This document shows, piece by piece, positions 11,206-23,845 of a stretch of DNA of 64,000 nucleotides. The stretch is from Lobosporangium transversale. Taxonomy: Eukaryota; Mortierellomycota; Mortierellomycetes; Mortierellales; Mortierellaceae. Both the position numbers and the translations under genes were made by a program. The stretch's first letter is position 1. The number at the start of each line of letters is the position of its first letter. The stretch covers positions 1 to 64,000 of the forward strand of contig NW_019029043.1 of assembly GCF_002105155.1 (NCBI RefSeq), written 5' to 3'. Under the pieces are notes generated by a model. The model had not been told where the DNA came from, did not search any database, and was given only the letters and a program-made list of their open reading frames with translations.

Positions 11206-11390
11206 TTTTCTTCTATTGGGAAAATAAGTCAAACCGATCATGGATGGCTCGTTACATGGAACTCGTGGTTCAAAGGGAAACAGGTTTCTCTAATGTGCTC
11301 ATCACAAGAACAAAATAAAATTGGAGCTGACAACATCAAACTGCAGGATATAACAAAGAGTAGTTTCGCCTTATGCCTTAAACCGACGGC

Positions 11391-11453
<63 letters not shown>

Positions 11454-11642
11454 TATGTATCCTTTTGAATGAAGAGATGAGGAGCAATAAAAAAAAAGAA
11501 CGCATTTTTCGAGTGATCAAGACAACTCCAGCTCGTCATTTAGGGAGAGTGAAACAAATTAAAAGGATATTATGCTTATTAAGAATTTTAATAGAGTATG
11601 TTACTGGATATGAATGTTATTATGAATATATATATATATTTT

Positions 11643-12513
11643 TTAGGCAGAGCAGATGCTTCTGACCTTGATAGCCTGCTTAACCTGGATATCAGCGCAG
11701 GCCTTGGTGCACAAGTCAACAGCAGCCTTGAATTTGTGAGCAACGTTGGCAGAGACATTGACATCACCAGTGACCTTGATCTTGAGCAACAACAAGTTGA
11801 TGGAGAGCTTCTTGATCTGAAGATCGATAGCGGCCTTGATCTTGGCAGCCAACTTGGCCTGAACCTTGACAGCGATCTTTGCAGAAGCCTTGACAGTCAA
11901 CTTGGCAGCCTCAGAGACAATAGCCTTGGCCTGGATCTTAATGCAAGCAGCATCCTTGTTGGGGCAACGCTTGACAATGATAGCAGCAATGTTGGCCTTC
12001 AAGTTGGCAGTGAACTCTGACTTGATCTCAGCATCAACTTCAGCCTTGATAGCAGCCTTGATCGAGGACTGGAGAGCAGCAGACAACTTGGTACCGAGAC
12101 CGAAATCAACATCGAGAAGACCACTAATAAATAAAGAAACAAACAAATAAAAATTGTCAGCCAACATCTAAGCAAAAAGCTCACAACAATGCACATTGAA
12201 CTATAAATTGTGATTGGCTCCCTTTCTCGACAATATGTTGCAGGGAAGATAATAAAAAAAAAAATACTTACGAAATCTGAACGCGGAGGTCAGTCTTGAC
12301 AGCAGAAGCAATATCGGTATCGGTGCAAACATCAGCGAAAGCCTTGACAACAATGTGGGCCTGTTCCTTGACCAAGAGATCGACAGTGGCATCAAAGGCA
12401 GCAGTAGAAGGAGGAGCACGCTTCTCGAGGCTGATCTCAGTAGAAGCGACAGCCATACTGCAGAGCATGGCGAGCATGGCCATCATGTAGGCGAAGAAGG
12501 TAGTGGTTCTCAT
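11643..12513 (-). CDS. Secreted Ala/Lys-rich protein with Kex2 site
   Basis: Two exons, 12513-12272 and 12123-11643, join across a GTAAGT...TTAG intron and give about 240 residues. Residues 1-24 form a signal peptide (hydrophobic Met/Ala/Leu run ending in AVAS). KR at 31-32 fits Kex2 processing, so the mature part probably starts APPSTAAFD. The rest is a nearly continuous series of amphipathic helices rich in Ala, Lys, Val and Ile, with four cysteines in two pairs (CPNKDAAC and CTKAC). A TATAAAAG box sits about 210 bases upstream. The family was not recognised. A cell-surface or secreted helical protein is the safest description. The regular codon pattern leaves long antisense frames that I do not regard as genes. 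Confidence 0.8.
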
Positions 12514-12720
12514 ATTGGAAAAAGGTGAGGAGGGAAGAAGCTATGAAACGGAAAGGGTAAGAAGGAAAGGGGGTTTTTTTTTTTTACGTGAATGTAAAGA
12601 CGGCCAAATGTACTGGCGAATTTGGAAGGGGTCAACTAAGAGTTGGTTGGTTTGGTTAAAGGATGAGAGGTAAGCGGCTGATGAGGATGAGGAATAAAAA
12701 AAAAAGTGAGGAAGAGGGGA

Positions 12721-12730
12721 CCTTTTATAC
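12721..12730 (-). promoter_or_regulatory. TATA box of the secreted Ala/Lys-rich gene
   Basis: On the minus strand the sequence reads GTATAAAAGG, about 210 bases before the ATG at 12513. The same GTATAAAAG form precedes the secreted repeat-peptide gene at 55653. Confidence 0.5.
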
Positions 12731-12739
12731 TTCTGGATG

Positions 12740-15700
12740 AGAGGATCCACAAGATCATGAGCAAAATATAGAGAATAACAAACTATAATAGATGCAAGTT
12801 CATATCTCCGCAACTTGTCTGGTTCACGGACTTGGTCTTTGTCTCCGCTCCACAGTGACTCTGTGTTTTCATTGCGATGCATACATGGATACTGAACGAT
12901 TCAGACTGTCCTTGAATATGGAAAGGATGCTTAGCTGTTCTTTTGTGATAGAAATAGAACCTCACTGTAAACAATAGCAATAACAATAAACAAACAAAAC
13001 AAACAAAAGGGGGAAAGCACCACTGGAAATGGAAGCCGAATGGTGACACTGAATATTCATGTTCATTTAGAGAGGTATATATATATATATATTGTATTCA
13101 GTATTCAGTATTCAGTATTCAATATTCCGCAGGGAATTGAGGGGATTGGGTTTAAAAAGAAAGTTTAAAGACGCGTGTGTGTATATTTGTCTCTATACTT
13201 TATGCTCTATTTTCGATCTCAAAAGAGCCCATATTAAAAAAAGCTGTTTTTATATCCTTTGTTGACTTGTCCATGGCTGTATTTTTTTAAACTGGTGTTA
13301 CACACGGTTTTGAATTCGGTTGAAATGTGATGATGATAACCACGGCAGCCGGATCAACTGCCAGGAAAAAAAAAAAAAAAAAAGGAAGGCACATGCAACA
13401 CCAAATGCTCCCTGGTTACGGGCGAGTCTTCCTCATCTTTTTAATCCTTCTTGCTTCTTACTCGTGTTATCAACTCCTTGACGCCCATTTGGGGTTGAAG
13501 TTGAAGCATAAGAGGAAAAAAAAAAATGAGCACAGCATGGGTTTTATTTCTCAAATCTAGCTAGCTAGTCTACTAGATCTATTTCTACAAGAGTTAAAGG
13601 ACTAATGCAAAGAAGCGAAGCAAAGAAATATCGAAAGCGAGCTATTAGAATGAATTCAGGAGAGATCACTGGGAAGAGAAGAAAAGCTGTAGGGGCCTGC
13701 ATCTTGCTAGAAGTCGACAGTTGACATATTGGGTATAATGTATTAAAAATAATCGCTCCATTACAATCTATGCACCCTATGCATATCCCTTACAGTTCAT
13801 GTTTCTTGAGCATGCTTTTACCACACATATCAGGTTGTAGGAATTGCATGTCGAAGCTCTCTCTTCTTTTCATCCTTGGAATGGTGTCTTTTTTTTTTTT
13901 TTTTTTTTTTTTTTCACTCTTCTCATTTTTATCCCAGGTGGAATGTACACATTCCAACATGAATTCTTAAAATTCAGAAAGTGAGAGAGACAATAAGGCG
14001 AAGGCAGCACATGTTAATAACATGATCTGGTATTACGAAAATGTCTGGCATGCAACCTAACTTCGCTCGTATGTTTTTTTTTTTTTTTTTTTTTTTAGTC
14101 CTGTTCATTTTAGAAGAGGTATTTTTTTTTTGTGGTTGTTTGTTGGACAAAAACCATGACTACATCTACTATCCGTGTTATGTACATGTATATAAAAAAA
14201 AAGTACTGGCGAAAAGTACTTTAATACCGGCTGTCATGAGTGAGTGAATGTATTCATGTTTGTTACCCAACAGTGAGACAGAATTTTACATGATAATTAA
14301 GCATAGGCAACTTTGCGCCAATTGATACCAACGCGTCTTTACGAGATTCGAAATATGCTGAACACAGACCTACTGTCTGCTGCTACTTGTTTGGTTGCTT
14401 ATTCCACAAAAGAGGAAGGAGCTGCTCTCAACCTCATGATTGTGAGCATTTTTGTCCCTATCTTGTCTTTAAACGTAGACATGGACAGTGACTGAAAAGA
14501 AACTCCGCCATTAGCGAAGCACAGAAATAGGTGCTTCGTTTTCCCTTTTGTTCCTAAATGACTCAAAATCCCTTATGATAGACTAGGAATATCCTCCTGA
14601 TTCTTACCTACTTTACAGTACTCTATATTTTTTATTTTTTTTTTTCCTTTTTCCCTTTTCCTTTTTCCCTTTTCCTTTGCCTTTTCCTTTTTCTCATGCT
14701 AACGAAGCTAATGAGAAGAGAAGTAAGCAATTGACTTTTCCTCTCCTCTTCCATGCTTGGTTGCTTTACAAAGACGAGGTCTATATTTATCTTTGATCGT
14801 TTTGTTTTATTTTATATTTTTTTGCATGATGCCTTGAAATATTACATTACGGCTACACATTCGTTACATGCATACCATTTAAAATGTTACGCCAATTTCA
14901 TTTCGGTTCCTCCTTCTGTGCTTCTGAAGAAACACAGACATTTCGTTGGTTGAAAGGAGATACAAAGAAAAACATGTGCATCTATACAGTACATGGAACA
15001 TATATATTATTGATATATACAAGCATGAGCTATGAATTACGAAGACTTGCGTTCAGCGTTTTATGTACAAAGACGTGGATAAATCTACACAATAATCCAG
15101 GACCCCTATCTTTTTTTAAATGATATTCAGAGCCTTGTCCCTCCCAGTGCTGGTCTATGGAAACAGGGGTTTTTTTTATTCCTTCTCAAAGGTGGATTTG
15201 CAGATCTGAACTGAATTATATATATATTGAACCGAACTGAACTGGAGCTGAGCTGAAAAAGAGCTGGAAAGAGAGCTGAATCGAGCTGATCTGACCTTTT
15301 TTTGAGCTGTCGATTTTCGCTCTACATGCATCTATACATCTATACATCTATATATACATACATCTGTACATATACCACATTGTCCTTGTTATATAACGAA
15401 GAGAAGGAAACAATTATACTTTGTCCTTCCGAATGGGACGGAAAGGATGGGTTGGTTTTTTCCTTTCATGTCTATCCAAAGAGGAAAAAGAAATAAAAAA
15501 GAAAAAAAAAAAGGTTAGATGGGAAGGAAGAGTTGGTCCGTGAGTGAAAAGTGTAACGGGAAAGGGGAAAAAAAAAAATAAAAAAAGAATGATAAAACGT
15601 TGGGTCTAACGGTTTTCAGAGCAATAGCAGTTAATAAGGTTGGGTTTAAGGCTAAAAAGGGAAGCAATTCTTCGCATCAAAGTGTCAAGATGATTAGTTG

Positions 15701-16147
15701 TAAAAAATAAAAAAATAAAAAAAAAAAAGAAAAGAAGAGCCTCTTCTTGCTGGGTTACATGTTCTTTCCATCCGTGAAGTTTTTGTACATGTACCATGCA
15801 GTGATCTTCGCCACTTTATTAAAAAATAAACGGGAATAATAGACGCTAAACCATATCCATTTTATTTGTAAACACTATTGGGTTCAAAAATAGTTTGTTG
15901 TGTAACCGGATTTGTTTTTTGTATTTGAATATTTTCATAACTGCAAACAAAAGAGAATAAATGGTACATGTACAATTCATCCTATGCTTGATCAATGGAT
16001 AACTTCTGCCATGTCACCATCGTTATTGCTTCCACTTTAGCCTTGTAATGTCTTCTGCAGTATAAACATGTGTCTATTACTTCAAACAATCCAGACAAAT
16101 AGGATTAATTTATTTCAAAACAACAAGAGCAACTATGCATAGAGTGC
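12740..16147. other. Long gene-poor region with simple repeats
   Basis: No convincing gene was found on either strand. The region holds ATTCAGT repeats (about 13090-13126) and poly-T tracts (about 13890 and 14078). It also has a CCTTTTCCCTTTT pyrimidine repeat (about 14640-14695) and GAGCTGA-type repeats (about 15225-15300). Short frames here depend on homopolymers. Confidence 0.5.
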
Positions 16148-16782
16148 TCATCCAAGATCCATATCACTGTTACCACTTTTCCTCTTTCCTTCGCCCTTGT
16201 CGCTGCTATCAGAGTCCGAGGCCGAGTCAGACCCAGAATGGCTCTTCCAATTTGTTATCTTCTTGATAAAATGTGGCAATGTTGCTGACTTTGCAGCGCT
16301 TGACGACGGTGACGATGACGATGATGATAAAACAGCTACTACAAGATCACCAAGCTTATCTGATGCAGCTGGGGACTTCTCTCACCTCAAGACAGCAATG
16401 GCTCGTTCGTACCACGTTTTTTTTATTGTTGCTGTTGCTGCGGCTGCTGTAGCCGCTGATGGGTACCGGTGTTCTCGCTGCTGCTGTTTCTCTTTTTGCT
16501 GCTTCTGCTGCTTCTGTTGTTTCTGTTGTTTCTGCCGTCGGTAGTGCTGTTACTGTTGCTGTTACTGTTGTCTGTGCCGCTGTCTTAGCGGCCCTTAATT
16601 CATCAGCTCTTGTTCTGCAAGAGCTTCTATCTTCTCTACCTCGAGCCGCTGGCTGTCCTCGGTGGTTACCCCACAAGATCACGAAGAACAGCCAATGGAG
16701 TGGCTCGAGGGGTAGATCTTTAACGCGCTGCCCTTTAGACGCTGCATGGAGCTATTGATAGAGATCATGTGTATAGTTGATT

Positions 16783-16823
<41 letters not shown>

Positions 16824-16861
16824 CTTTTTATTTTTATAGTATTACAAGAGGCGATCAACCC

Positions 16862-16896
<35 letters not shown>

Positions 16897-17624
16897 ACAA
16901 GTCTATTGCCTGCATAGACCTCAAGAACTCCCCTCTCTGAAACCCAAAGAAGCCCTCCAGGCCTTCTATGTTATGGACGGAGATAGGGACCAATCTTCTT
17001 CCTCATCAGCTTCCTCCGCAGCTCCATCCACGGCCGGATATATGGTTTGTGACGGCCGTGGATCCTCTTCCCGTGCCCACTTTGACTGTTTATCATCGAC
17101 TGTGGTACCTATGTGATCTTCGCTTTAAACATCCTCTTCATGCCTAAAGCGGTGTTTGGCTCCATGAGCCTTCTCGATTATGTCCTAACATTATGATTCC
17201 GATGGATTTTAAGGGGGGATGTAAGGTTTAGGTACTAAACCACCAGGCCTTTCACCATAAAAACAATCGAATATATATTTGATGTCATACCTTAAAGCTG
17301 CTGTGTCTGCGGGGGCTTCAGCTTGCTCTGACGATGAAGGCACAGGAGAGGCTTGCTTCTCTTTGTGCCAAGAGCTGAAACAACGAGCTAGCCTCTGTAT
17401 TAACGGTTTTGTTCTATTTTCCAAAAGAGTAATGTTAATATTAGAGGAACAAAAAGAAGTCTTGTTCTTGATAGATATTGCAATCAATTTTACATACTTT
17501 CTTGAGGTTTTGAAGGAGTAGGGGTGGCCTTGACGGGCTTAGATTGCTTTCCTGGCCAGGCATAGGGAACGGCCCTTTGGACGTCTGGAAGTCTCTTCTT
17601 TTGACTTGCTTTAGAGGTCCCCAT
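16148..17624 (-). pseudogene. Decayed multi-exon gene, unknown family
   Basis: Reading the minus strand, protein-like segments follow one another with interrupting stops. They begin with a basic start (MGTSKASQKKRLPD, from 17624) and then a Ser/Ala/Glu region ending LVPKPYIPP (17209). An acidic segment DHIGTTVDDKQSKWARE is near 17120. Then come EVEKIEALAEQEL near 16640, a Gln/Lys repeat near 16510, and a Ser/Asp-rich C terminus ending SDMDLG before TGA at 16148-16150. At least six in-frame TAA/TGA codons interrupt segments that otherwise read on in the same frame. Each could come from CAA or CGA by a C-to-T change. The first exon ends in a good GTATGT donor, but I found no acceptor in phase, which also points to decay. 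It could still be a poorly modelled live gene. Confidence 0.45.
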
Positions 17625-18169
17625 TTGGTTGTATCTTTTGGAAGGCTGTGTTTAGTGTACTCAATAAGGTTATTACAAACAACGCGTTCAGCGTCTGGTG
17701 TGTATTATGATAGGAGAGGATGAATGCAGTATGAAATAATGCTCTTAAAAAGAAATAGTAGCAAAGTATAAACAATGGTTGTAAGGGATAGCAATGCTTA
17801 TTTTGAGTACCCCACTCTCGTTTTGTGAGTGAAGCAAAGAGTGAAGAGCGAAGAGCCGTGAGAACTGATTGGAAATAAAAAAGAAAAAGAACGAAAGGCG
17901 AGACAGCAGTTGGCAATCTCTGATTGGCCCTGGTTAACGAAGTTTTTATTCATGCACTTTCGCTCGACCGTGAAATTTGAACTGTGTCATATTTTTATCA
18001 TTTTTGGAAAGAAAATAGTCGTTGGCTTCTGTCACACCAGATTTTTCTTGTTTTCAAACAGTTTTGAAATCACAATAGGAAGCAGCAGGATACCACCACG
18101 GCGCCCATCTCCTCAAAACGAATCGTATGAAAAGAAAGAAGAAAAAAAAGAGAAACGAATGAAGAGTGT

Positions 18170-20045
18170 TCAAGCACTAATGGGCCTAAAATTCCTGAAT
18201 CAATCAGCCTACAGATTTATTACATTGTTGAGGGAGAAGCAACACCTTTTTCTGTAAAGATCCTCTTCAACTGTTCAGTCGATGAACTCAAGGAAGCCAT
18301 CTATCCTAATATTACTGTGGACTCCTAAACTGGATATGTGATTATAGGACATCCAAAGAGAGGTATGTTTAATAGCTGGTTTTTTATTTGTCATCCAGGT
18401 GTATCTAGGCTAGACCATTTAAACGACAGCAACTTTAATTTCGTCTTCATAAAAGGATTTGGAAAGTCGCCCCCATGGTCCGTGCCCATGCTCTGTCCCC
18501 CCACTGACTCTTCACTGACCGATGCTTATATCTCCTTACACTAATATATTCTTTGATCACAATGCTAACATCCCCTCCATTACGGTGCTCTCTCATTTTT
18601 TAGAATCATCAGACGAGATTCTCAAGAGAATAATGAATGAAGGTAATAATCTGTTTTCTGTTTTGTAAATGGATTGGTTTGATGATTAGCCATGTTATTA
18701 TGGTGCTGACCAACTGTGTATGTGTACGATGACCATACATAGACCTATAGTATGCCTCACCATTAAAAAAGAGGCGCATTGCTGAACAATGAAGAGAGTA
18801 CAGGGCTCCCGACGGTAACCTTGTGGAGCCCCCAACCGTTTGGATTGATATACTAGAAAACAGTAGTCTCAAACTCCCTCCACGCGAACAATTTGTTCAC
18901 CTCAAAGCCAATCATCAGCCTGGCGACAGCATTATTGACCCATCCATGGGCTAGACTCCAAGGGATATTGAGACATATAGCCTCGACGGTTTGCTTGTCA
19001 CGGAGCAGATGATTGGAGATTCAAAGTAAACAACGCCTCACATACCGACGGATCCTGTCTGGCCCAACGGGCATCGGCAAATCCTTTCTGTCTTATTATC
19101 TGGTGGCGAGAGCGTATATATTCCGAAGGATGGATTACTCTATACATTGCAGCCGCTGGAGTCTTGAGCACTGAAAATGAGGAAAATTCTGAATTCGAAT
19201 TGGTTAAGCGTTTCCTAGTGCTCAACAAGGATCTTCTGGTTTCTCGTGTCCTGGAGATCCTCGCAAGTGCCTATGTTGATCCTGGAGGCAATACTGTGTC
19301 TACAATCTTTGAAAAGTTTCTCATGCAGAGGGATAACGAGCAGAGGACTCTAACAGTTGTTGATGAACATGGGAAACTCTTCGAAAAAGACACTCCAGTG
19401 TCAAAAAAAGTTTCTAGCTCTAAAACCTCCGATGGAACTCACCACTTGGACTGGCAGCAATACTGGATCTCGCTTGATTCTCACGGGTATAGCGCATTGG
19501 GGATACGAAATTGGCTACATGGAAAATAGCTATAGACCTCAATCAGTGGTGCTTATAAGCTCACTATCGGAGCTGGTTCTCCTTGAGTTGCTAAAGAAGC
19601 CTACCAAAGGTATCAGCCTCAGTCCGGAGAATGTCATAGAAATAAGGAGGATCACGAAGCGTGTGCCACGAGAGCCCATGAAACTGTGCGCCACTGTCAA
19701 GGGAATATAACTTCCATTGGTTTAGCCATTTCGTCGTTTGAAGGCGATCGAACACAGTACTTCCAAGCAATTGTCAAGGACTACTACATACAGATCAAAG
19801 ATTGCGATATTTATTATCCACTATTATATCAAAAGCCTTGTGCAAGCTTTGCTGTATGGCTCTGTCAACGAGATTTACAGGTGGAGGTTGCTGGACCTCT
19901 TTGTCGAAGCATTAGTCCATCCCTGCAAAAGTGTATGTGTATGCTAAAAGTATTGTTTAAGGGACACAGAGTAGTCAATGGCACGTGGCAGTGTTCAGAT
20001 GTTTATACAGTTTTTATATGGAGTCTGAACAGTCGCTACATGTTA
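18170..20045 (+). pseudogene. Crinkler-like (CRN) P-loop protein relic
   Basis: Segments in changing frames resemble Crinkler proteins. Around 18200-18325 there is an N-terminal ubiquitin-like stretch (YYIVEGEATPFSVKI, then VDELKEAI). Near 18940-19015 comes a TPRDIETY...VTEQMI segment that precedes the NTPase domain in this family. A Walker A motif GPTGIGKS follows at about 19061-19085, and then a region containing TGSNTGSRLILTG and AHWGYEIGY near 19450-19510. Several in-frame stops and at least three frame changes prevent translation of a whole protein. Crinklers are known effector-like or regulatory NTPases in oomycetes, chytrids and Glomeromycotina. The family call rests on motif memory, not on a search. 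I give no repaired sequence. Confidence 0.62.
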
Positions 20046-20216
20046 CTATAAACAAAGCCAACTTAGTTGTGGCTGCATTAGTGGTGGTGTATGTTTGTCG
20101 TATGTGAATATATGTACAAAAGACTGAGTAATATTGAGGAAAAGAGAAACCCAATCCCAAAGTTTCTTCATACTCACTCTCCAAAACTTTTTTTTTTTTT
20201 TTTTTTTTTTTCTTTT

Positions 20217-21784
20217 TCAATGACATGTCTGGGGGATAGACGCAGGATCAGCGGGTGGTACGACCTCCTTATACCAAAGCCGAGGATCTCCTTCACCTAA
20301 GCAGCTTCCTACAGGCATCAAGTCGAATCCTAAGCTCTGTACATACTCAATGGCCCAATCTGGGGTGGCCTCCTGATAAATTCCGCCCAATAGCATTGCA
20401 TCTCGATCCAAGTTGGAAGAAGGAACACCTCTCACAGCTTCCGCCCATTTAGATGAAGACTGAAGGTAATCAGGCTCTTGGTGATAATGATGACGATTCT
20501 GCCGATGATACCCTATCAATGGTTTTTGTGCTGAGCTAGAGCCTGAATCAGAATCGGAGCCATATGAATCGACAGTACCCGCCTTGTTCGTGTTGGTGAC
20601 ACTGGATTGATCAACATCCCAGAGAACAATGATGTATCCCATCTCTTCAAGGACGCGACGAACACGTTGACCATGGTCGCCATAAGGTGGCCGCATATAC
20701 CGAGGGACCACTCCCAAGATCTGACGAAACGCATCTTCAATCCGATGCATTTCTTTCCGAATGTCATTATCGGATAATGACTCGAGATCTTGATGTGACC
20801 ATGGATGGGAAGCAATCTGATGTTGAGAAGCATATGCTCGCCTAAGTAACCTTTGCGATTCTGGATCTATAGACATAAAAAAAAAAAAAAAAAAAAAAAA
20901 GAATGAAGAGTGTGAGTGGATATTGAGTTGCTGTTGCTACACACAAATAACATAGGGAAGATTTAAGAGGGATTTTTTTTATTTTTCTTACGGTATATAC
21001 AATTCCAGCTATCCCCGTTCATGAAGAAAGTGACTTTTATATTCTGATCATCCAAGAAATCCAACAACTCATCTGTCAGCTGTCCTGGTCCATCATCAAA
21101 CGAGATTGCATAGGCGTTTGGGGTGATGCATCGTTCCAGGACCTGGCCAGGACGGTACAGTGGCGGTGGTGTGGGGCCTCTGGTATTGTAGGGGAAATGG
21201 GTGTTGTTGAAAGTAAAAGGTGGCTGGCTCGCCACCGTTGAAGGGATCGGCGCAGCAGTGGCTGTGTACGATTAATTTTTTTAATTTTTTTTTACAATGA
21301 TCAGAGAAAGAATGTGGTAGAGAAAGGGAAAGAGAGAATGGAAGCGAGAGAGAGAGAGAGAGAGATGATAAATAAAGATAAAAAGATGATTAGTATATTA
21401 CATTCATTGAAGCATTATAATAATAATAAATACAGTAATTCGTATTGATTGTTTTCTCTAGTGAAACGATCGCCCAAGTGGGCGGAGCAATTCACTACAG
21501 CTCTTTCTCTGCATGCATGCTTTGCAAAAAAAATTTTTTTTTGTGTACAAACATTGGGCACGTTGTTGGTAAGTTAGGGCAAGGTTTCTCTTTTTTTTTT
21601 TTTTTTTTTTTTTACCCTTATAACGTCTAGAGAAATTGCAAGAAAGAAGAAGAGAAAGAGGAAGAGGGAGAAGCATTTAATTACCTTGTAGAACAAATGA
21701 TTGCCACGCGTTGAGGGAAACCAGGATATAACTTGAAATCAGCACAAACACTGGAAGCAATGACTGATGTCTCTGAGCCACCAT
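20217..21784 (-). CDS. Secreted polysaccharide (chitin) deacetylase-like protein, NodB domain
   Basis: Three exons (21784-21685, 21261-20992, 20866-20217) join in phase and give about 339 residues. Exon 1 encodes a signal peptide with a hydrophobic LLPVFVLISSYILVSL core. NodB motifs are present: FDDGPG (Asp89-Asp90, metal and catalytic), HPWSH (His144, His148; metal) and RPPYG (about 182-186). Motif 4 (LWDVDQ) is partly kept. Motif 5, normally with a catalytic His in an LLHD-type strand, reads MLLGGIYQEAT and lacks the His. A Ser/Gly/His-rich insert of about 60 residues separates motifs 4 and 5. The likely role is deacetylation of chitin in the cell wall, possibly weakened by the motif 5 change. 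Intron 1 is long (423 bases) and full of simple repeats. Confidence 0.85.
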
Positions 21785-23068
21785 TTTTTTTTTTATTTAG
21801 TGATCTTTCTACTCTCTTCTACCACAGTTCGGAAAAACAGAAAAAAGAAAAAAAAGGAGTGTATAAGGTGGATGATGAAAGGAAGGTAATGTAGAGTGAG
21901 AGAGTGAGAAAGTGAAAGAGTGAAAGAGTGAAAAGAGCTAGAGATCAAGCAAAAAAAAATTAAAAAAAAAATAAAAATAAAAATAAAGAAAGGAATGTGC
22001 AATGGTATTTATCACTCAAGATAGAAAAAAAAAGCCTTCAATTGAGGAAGGGAAAAAAAAAAAAAAAAAAAAAAAAGTCGGTCCCTGAGTCTACCCTAAA
22101 AAAGTAAGGGTGCTCTGGATATTCCGTCGAATACAGAGGAAATGGAAGTTGTGTAAGGAATGATGGGTAATTGAGATTTTACGGTGATGCTGAAGGATAT
22201 CACTAGCGCGTAAAAGGAGACTAGTAGAACTCTGTAGATACCAGGTAATCCTAGTAGGCAATTAGAACGGGAATTTGTAAGAAAAATTATATACAAGATC
22301 AGGAGAGAAGAGAGGGAGCAAAAGTAGTTGACGGAGACAAGTGTTAAGTAGAAGAGGATTCCGCAATCTACTGCAGAACAAAGACAAAGTAAAAAAGAAA
22401 AAAAAGGAAAGAAAAGAAAAGAAAGCGCGATAGTATTTATGCATTTCATGCACATGTATGTATATGCTTCTCACATTGTTCAGGTGCTTGCGCCCTCGGG
22501 TAGCAATGAGGAGAGAGAAGAGAATGTGAATGCACTGCCCTTTTCTTCTCTTTACTATTCTTTTTTTTTTTTTCTTTTTTTTTTTTTTTCCTTGTACGCC
22601 TTCAATAAAGTTGGGTGTAAAAACTACGTGAGACCATGGGCACAGACAGGGCATAAAAAAAAAATCCGATGATGCGCCCTGCTATTTTTATAACATGGGG
22701 GGAAACTAAAATCTGGCGTTACCGAGAAATAAAAAAAAAAAACGCACGCGGCTGTGTGCTTTGTGCTCTTTAGTCCATGCATGACTGTGCAACGCATAAT
22801 CTTCCCACAGACCATAGCCATCAACGTCATTCCTCCTACTGCCAACCTTCCCAGGGCGATGTCATGTTTGTAATGTCAAAAAAAAAAAAAAAAAAAAAAT
22901 GCGACAGGGCGTACAAGTTTTTACTAAGCCCTTTTGTGATACATGCATGTCTATTTTATTTTTCCTCATGCTCACGTCCCAGTTACATACACGTCAGGTT
23001 GTCGTAGTTCCGTCTGATTCTCTAGCTTTACAGTTCTTCTTTGCTATCTAGCCCCAACAGATCATCCT
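21785..23068. other. Intergenic region, no gene recognised
   Basis: Purine-rich repeats (GAGTGAAA type near 21895-21930), several poly-A/T tracts (22047-22076, 22561-22589, 22879-22899) and no supported reading frame. It contains the promoter of the deacetylase and the 3' flank of the small gene at 23069. Confidence 0.4.
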
Positions 23069-23397
23069 TCATTTACCAACACCAAACAGTTTGAGGATCT
23101 CGAAGATAGCACCTCCAGACATCATGATTAGAAGAATAGCAATCATATAGGTCCTCTGGGTTAACTTGGCTCTTCTTCGCTCTGTCCGTGATAATTTGAT
23201 AGTGGTGGATGGGTTTTTACTGATGATACGCTTGATCTGGTTATTTCGATACTGAGCTATAACAATTTTGATAAAAAAAAGTAAATCATAAAACGCTTAT
23301 ATCTCTTTTCTTACTTTTCTTTCCCATTCTATTGAGAAAAAAAAAAGGTCATAAACTTACCATTGCGAGCACGGATGATGGGAGATGTGCTGACCAT
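23069..23397 (-). CDS. Small tail-anchored protein resembling RAMP4/SERP1
   Basis: Two exons, 23397-23361 and 23256-23069, join across a GTAAGT...TATAG intron to give 74 residues. The start MVSTSPIIRARNA, a basic middle (including RTERRRAK) and one C-terminal membrane segment (about residues 49-70, IAILLIMMSGGAIFEI) match the layout of RAMP4/SERP1 (Ysy6 in yeast). Those proteins sit at the Sec61 translocon and stabilise membrane proteins under ER stress. The SGGAIFEIL segment recalls the GSAIFQII tail of the family. The identification is by pattern only. Another small tail-anchored protein is possible. Confidence 0.6.
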
Positions 23398-23810
23398 TTT
23401 CTTACGGATATGTCTTGAATATTTGTCTTTTTTTTTTTTTTTTTTTTTAGTCCTTGTGGAAAGAGGTTGAAAGAAGGAGGAATGAAAAAAAAAAAAAAGA
23501 GACAGAATAGATAAAGGGAAAAATAAGGCATATAAAAGTTGACTGCCAAAAAAAAAAAAAAAAAAAAAAAAAGAAAAAAAAAGAAAGAGAAACTCCTTCA
23601 AAATAAGGATAGGAGATCAAGGGGAAAGGGATGCAAGGATGAACCAGACCCTTTTCTTTTATTCCTTATCCTCTCTATGGCTGATGATAAACATGAAAAT
23701 CCTCTTTGTTATATTCTCAACAACTTGTTCCCATCTTCATCATTGTTTTTTAAACCACTCTCCCGGTTCCCACTTTTCTTTATTTTTAAAGTCCCTTAAA
23801 GTTGATCTGT

Positions 23811-23845
<35 letters not shown>

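Noticed and set aside
11598-12150. Plus-strand frames opposite the secreted Ala/Lys gene
   Set aside because: Periodic codon use of the minus-strand gene keeps the antisense frames open. The minus strand has a signal peptide, intron and TATA box.
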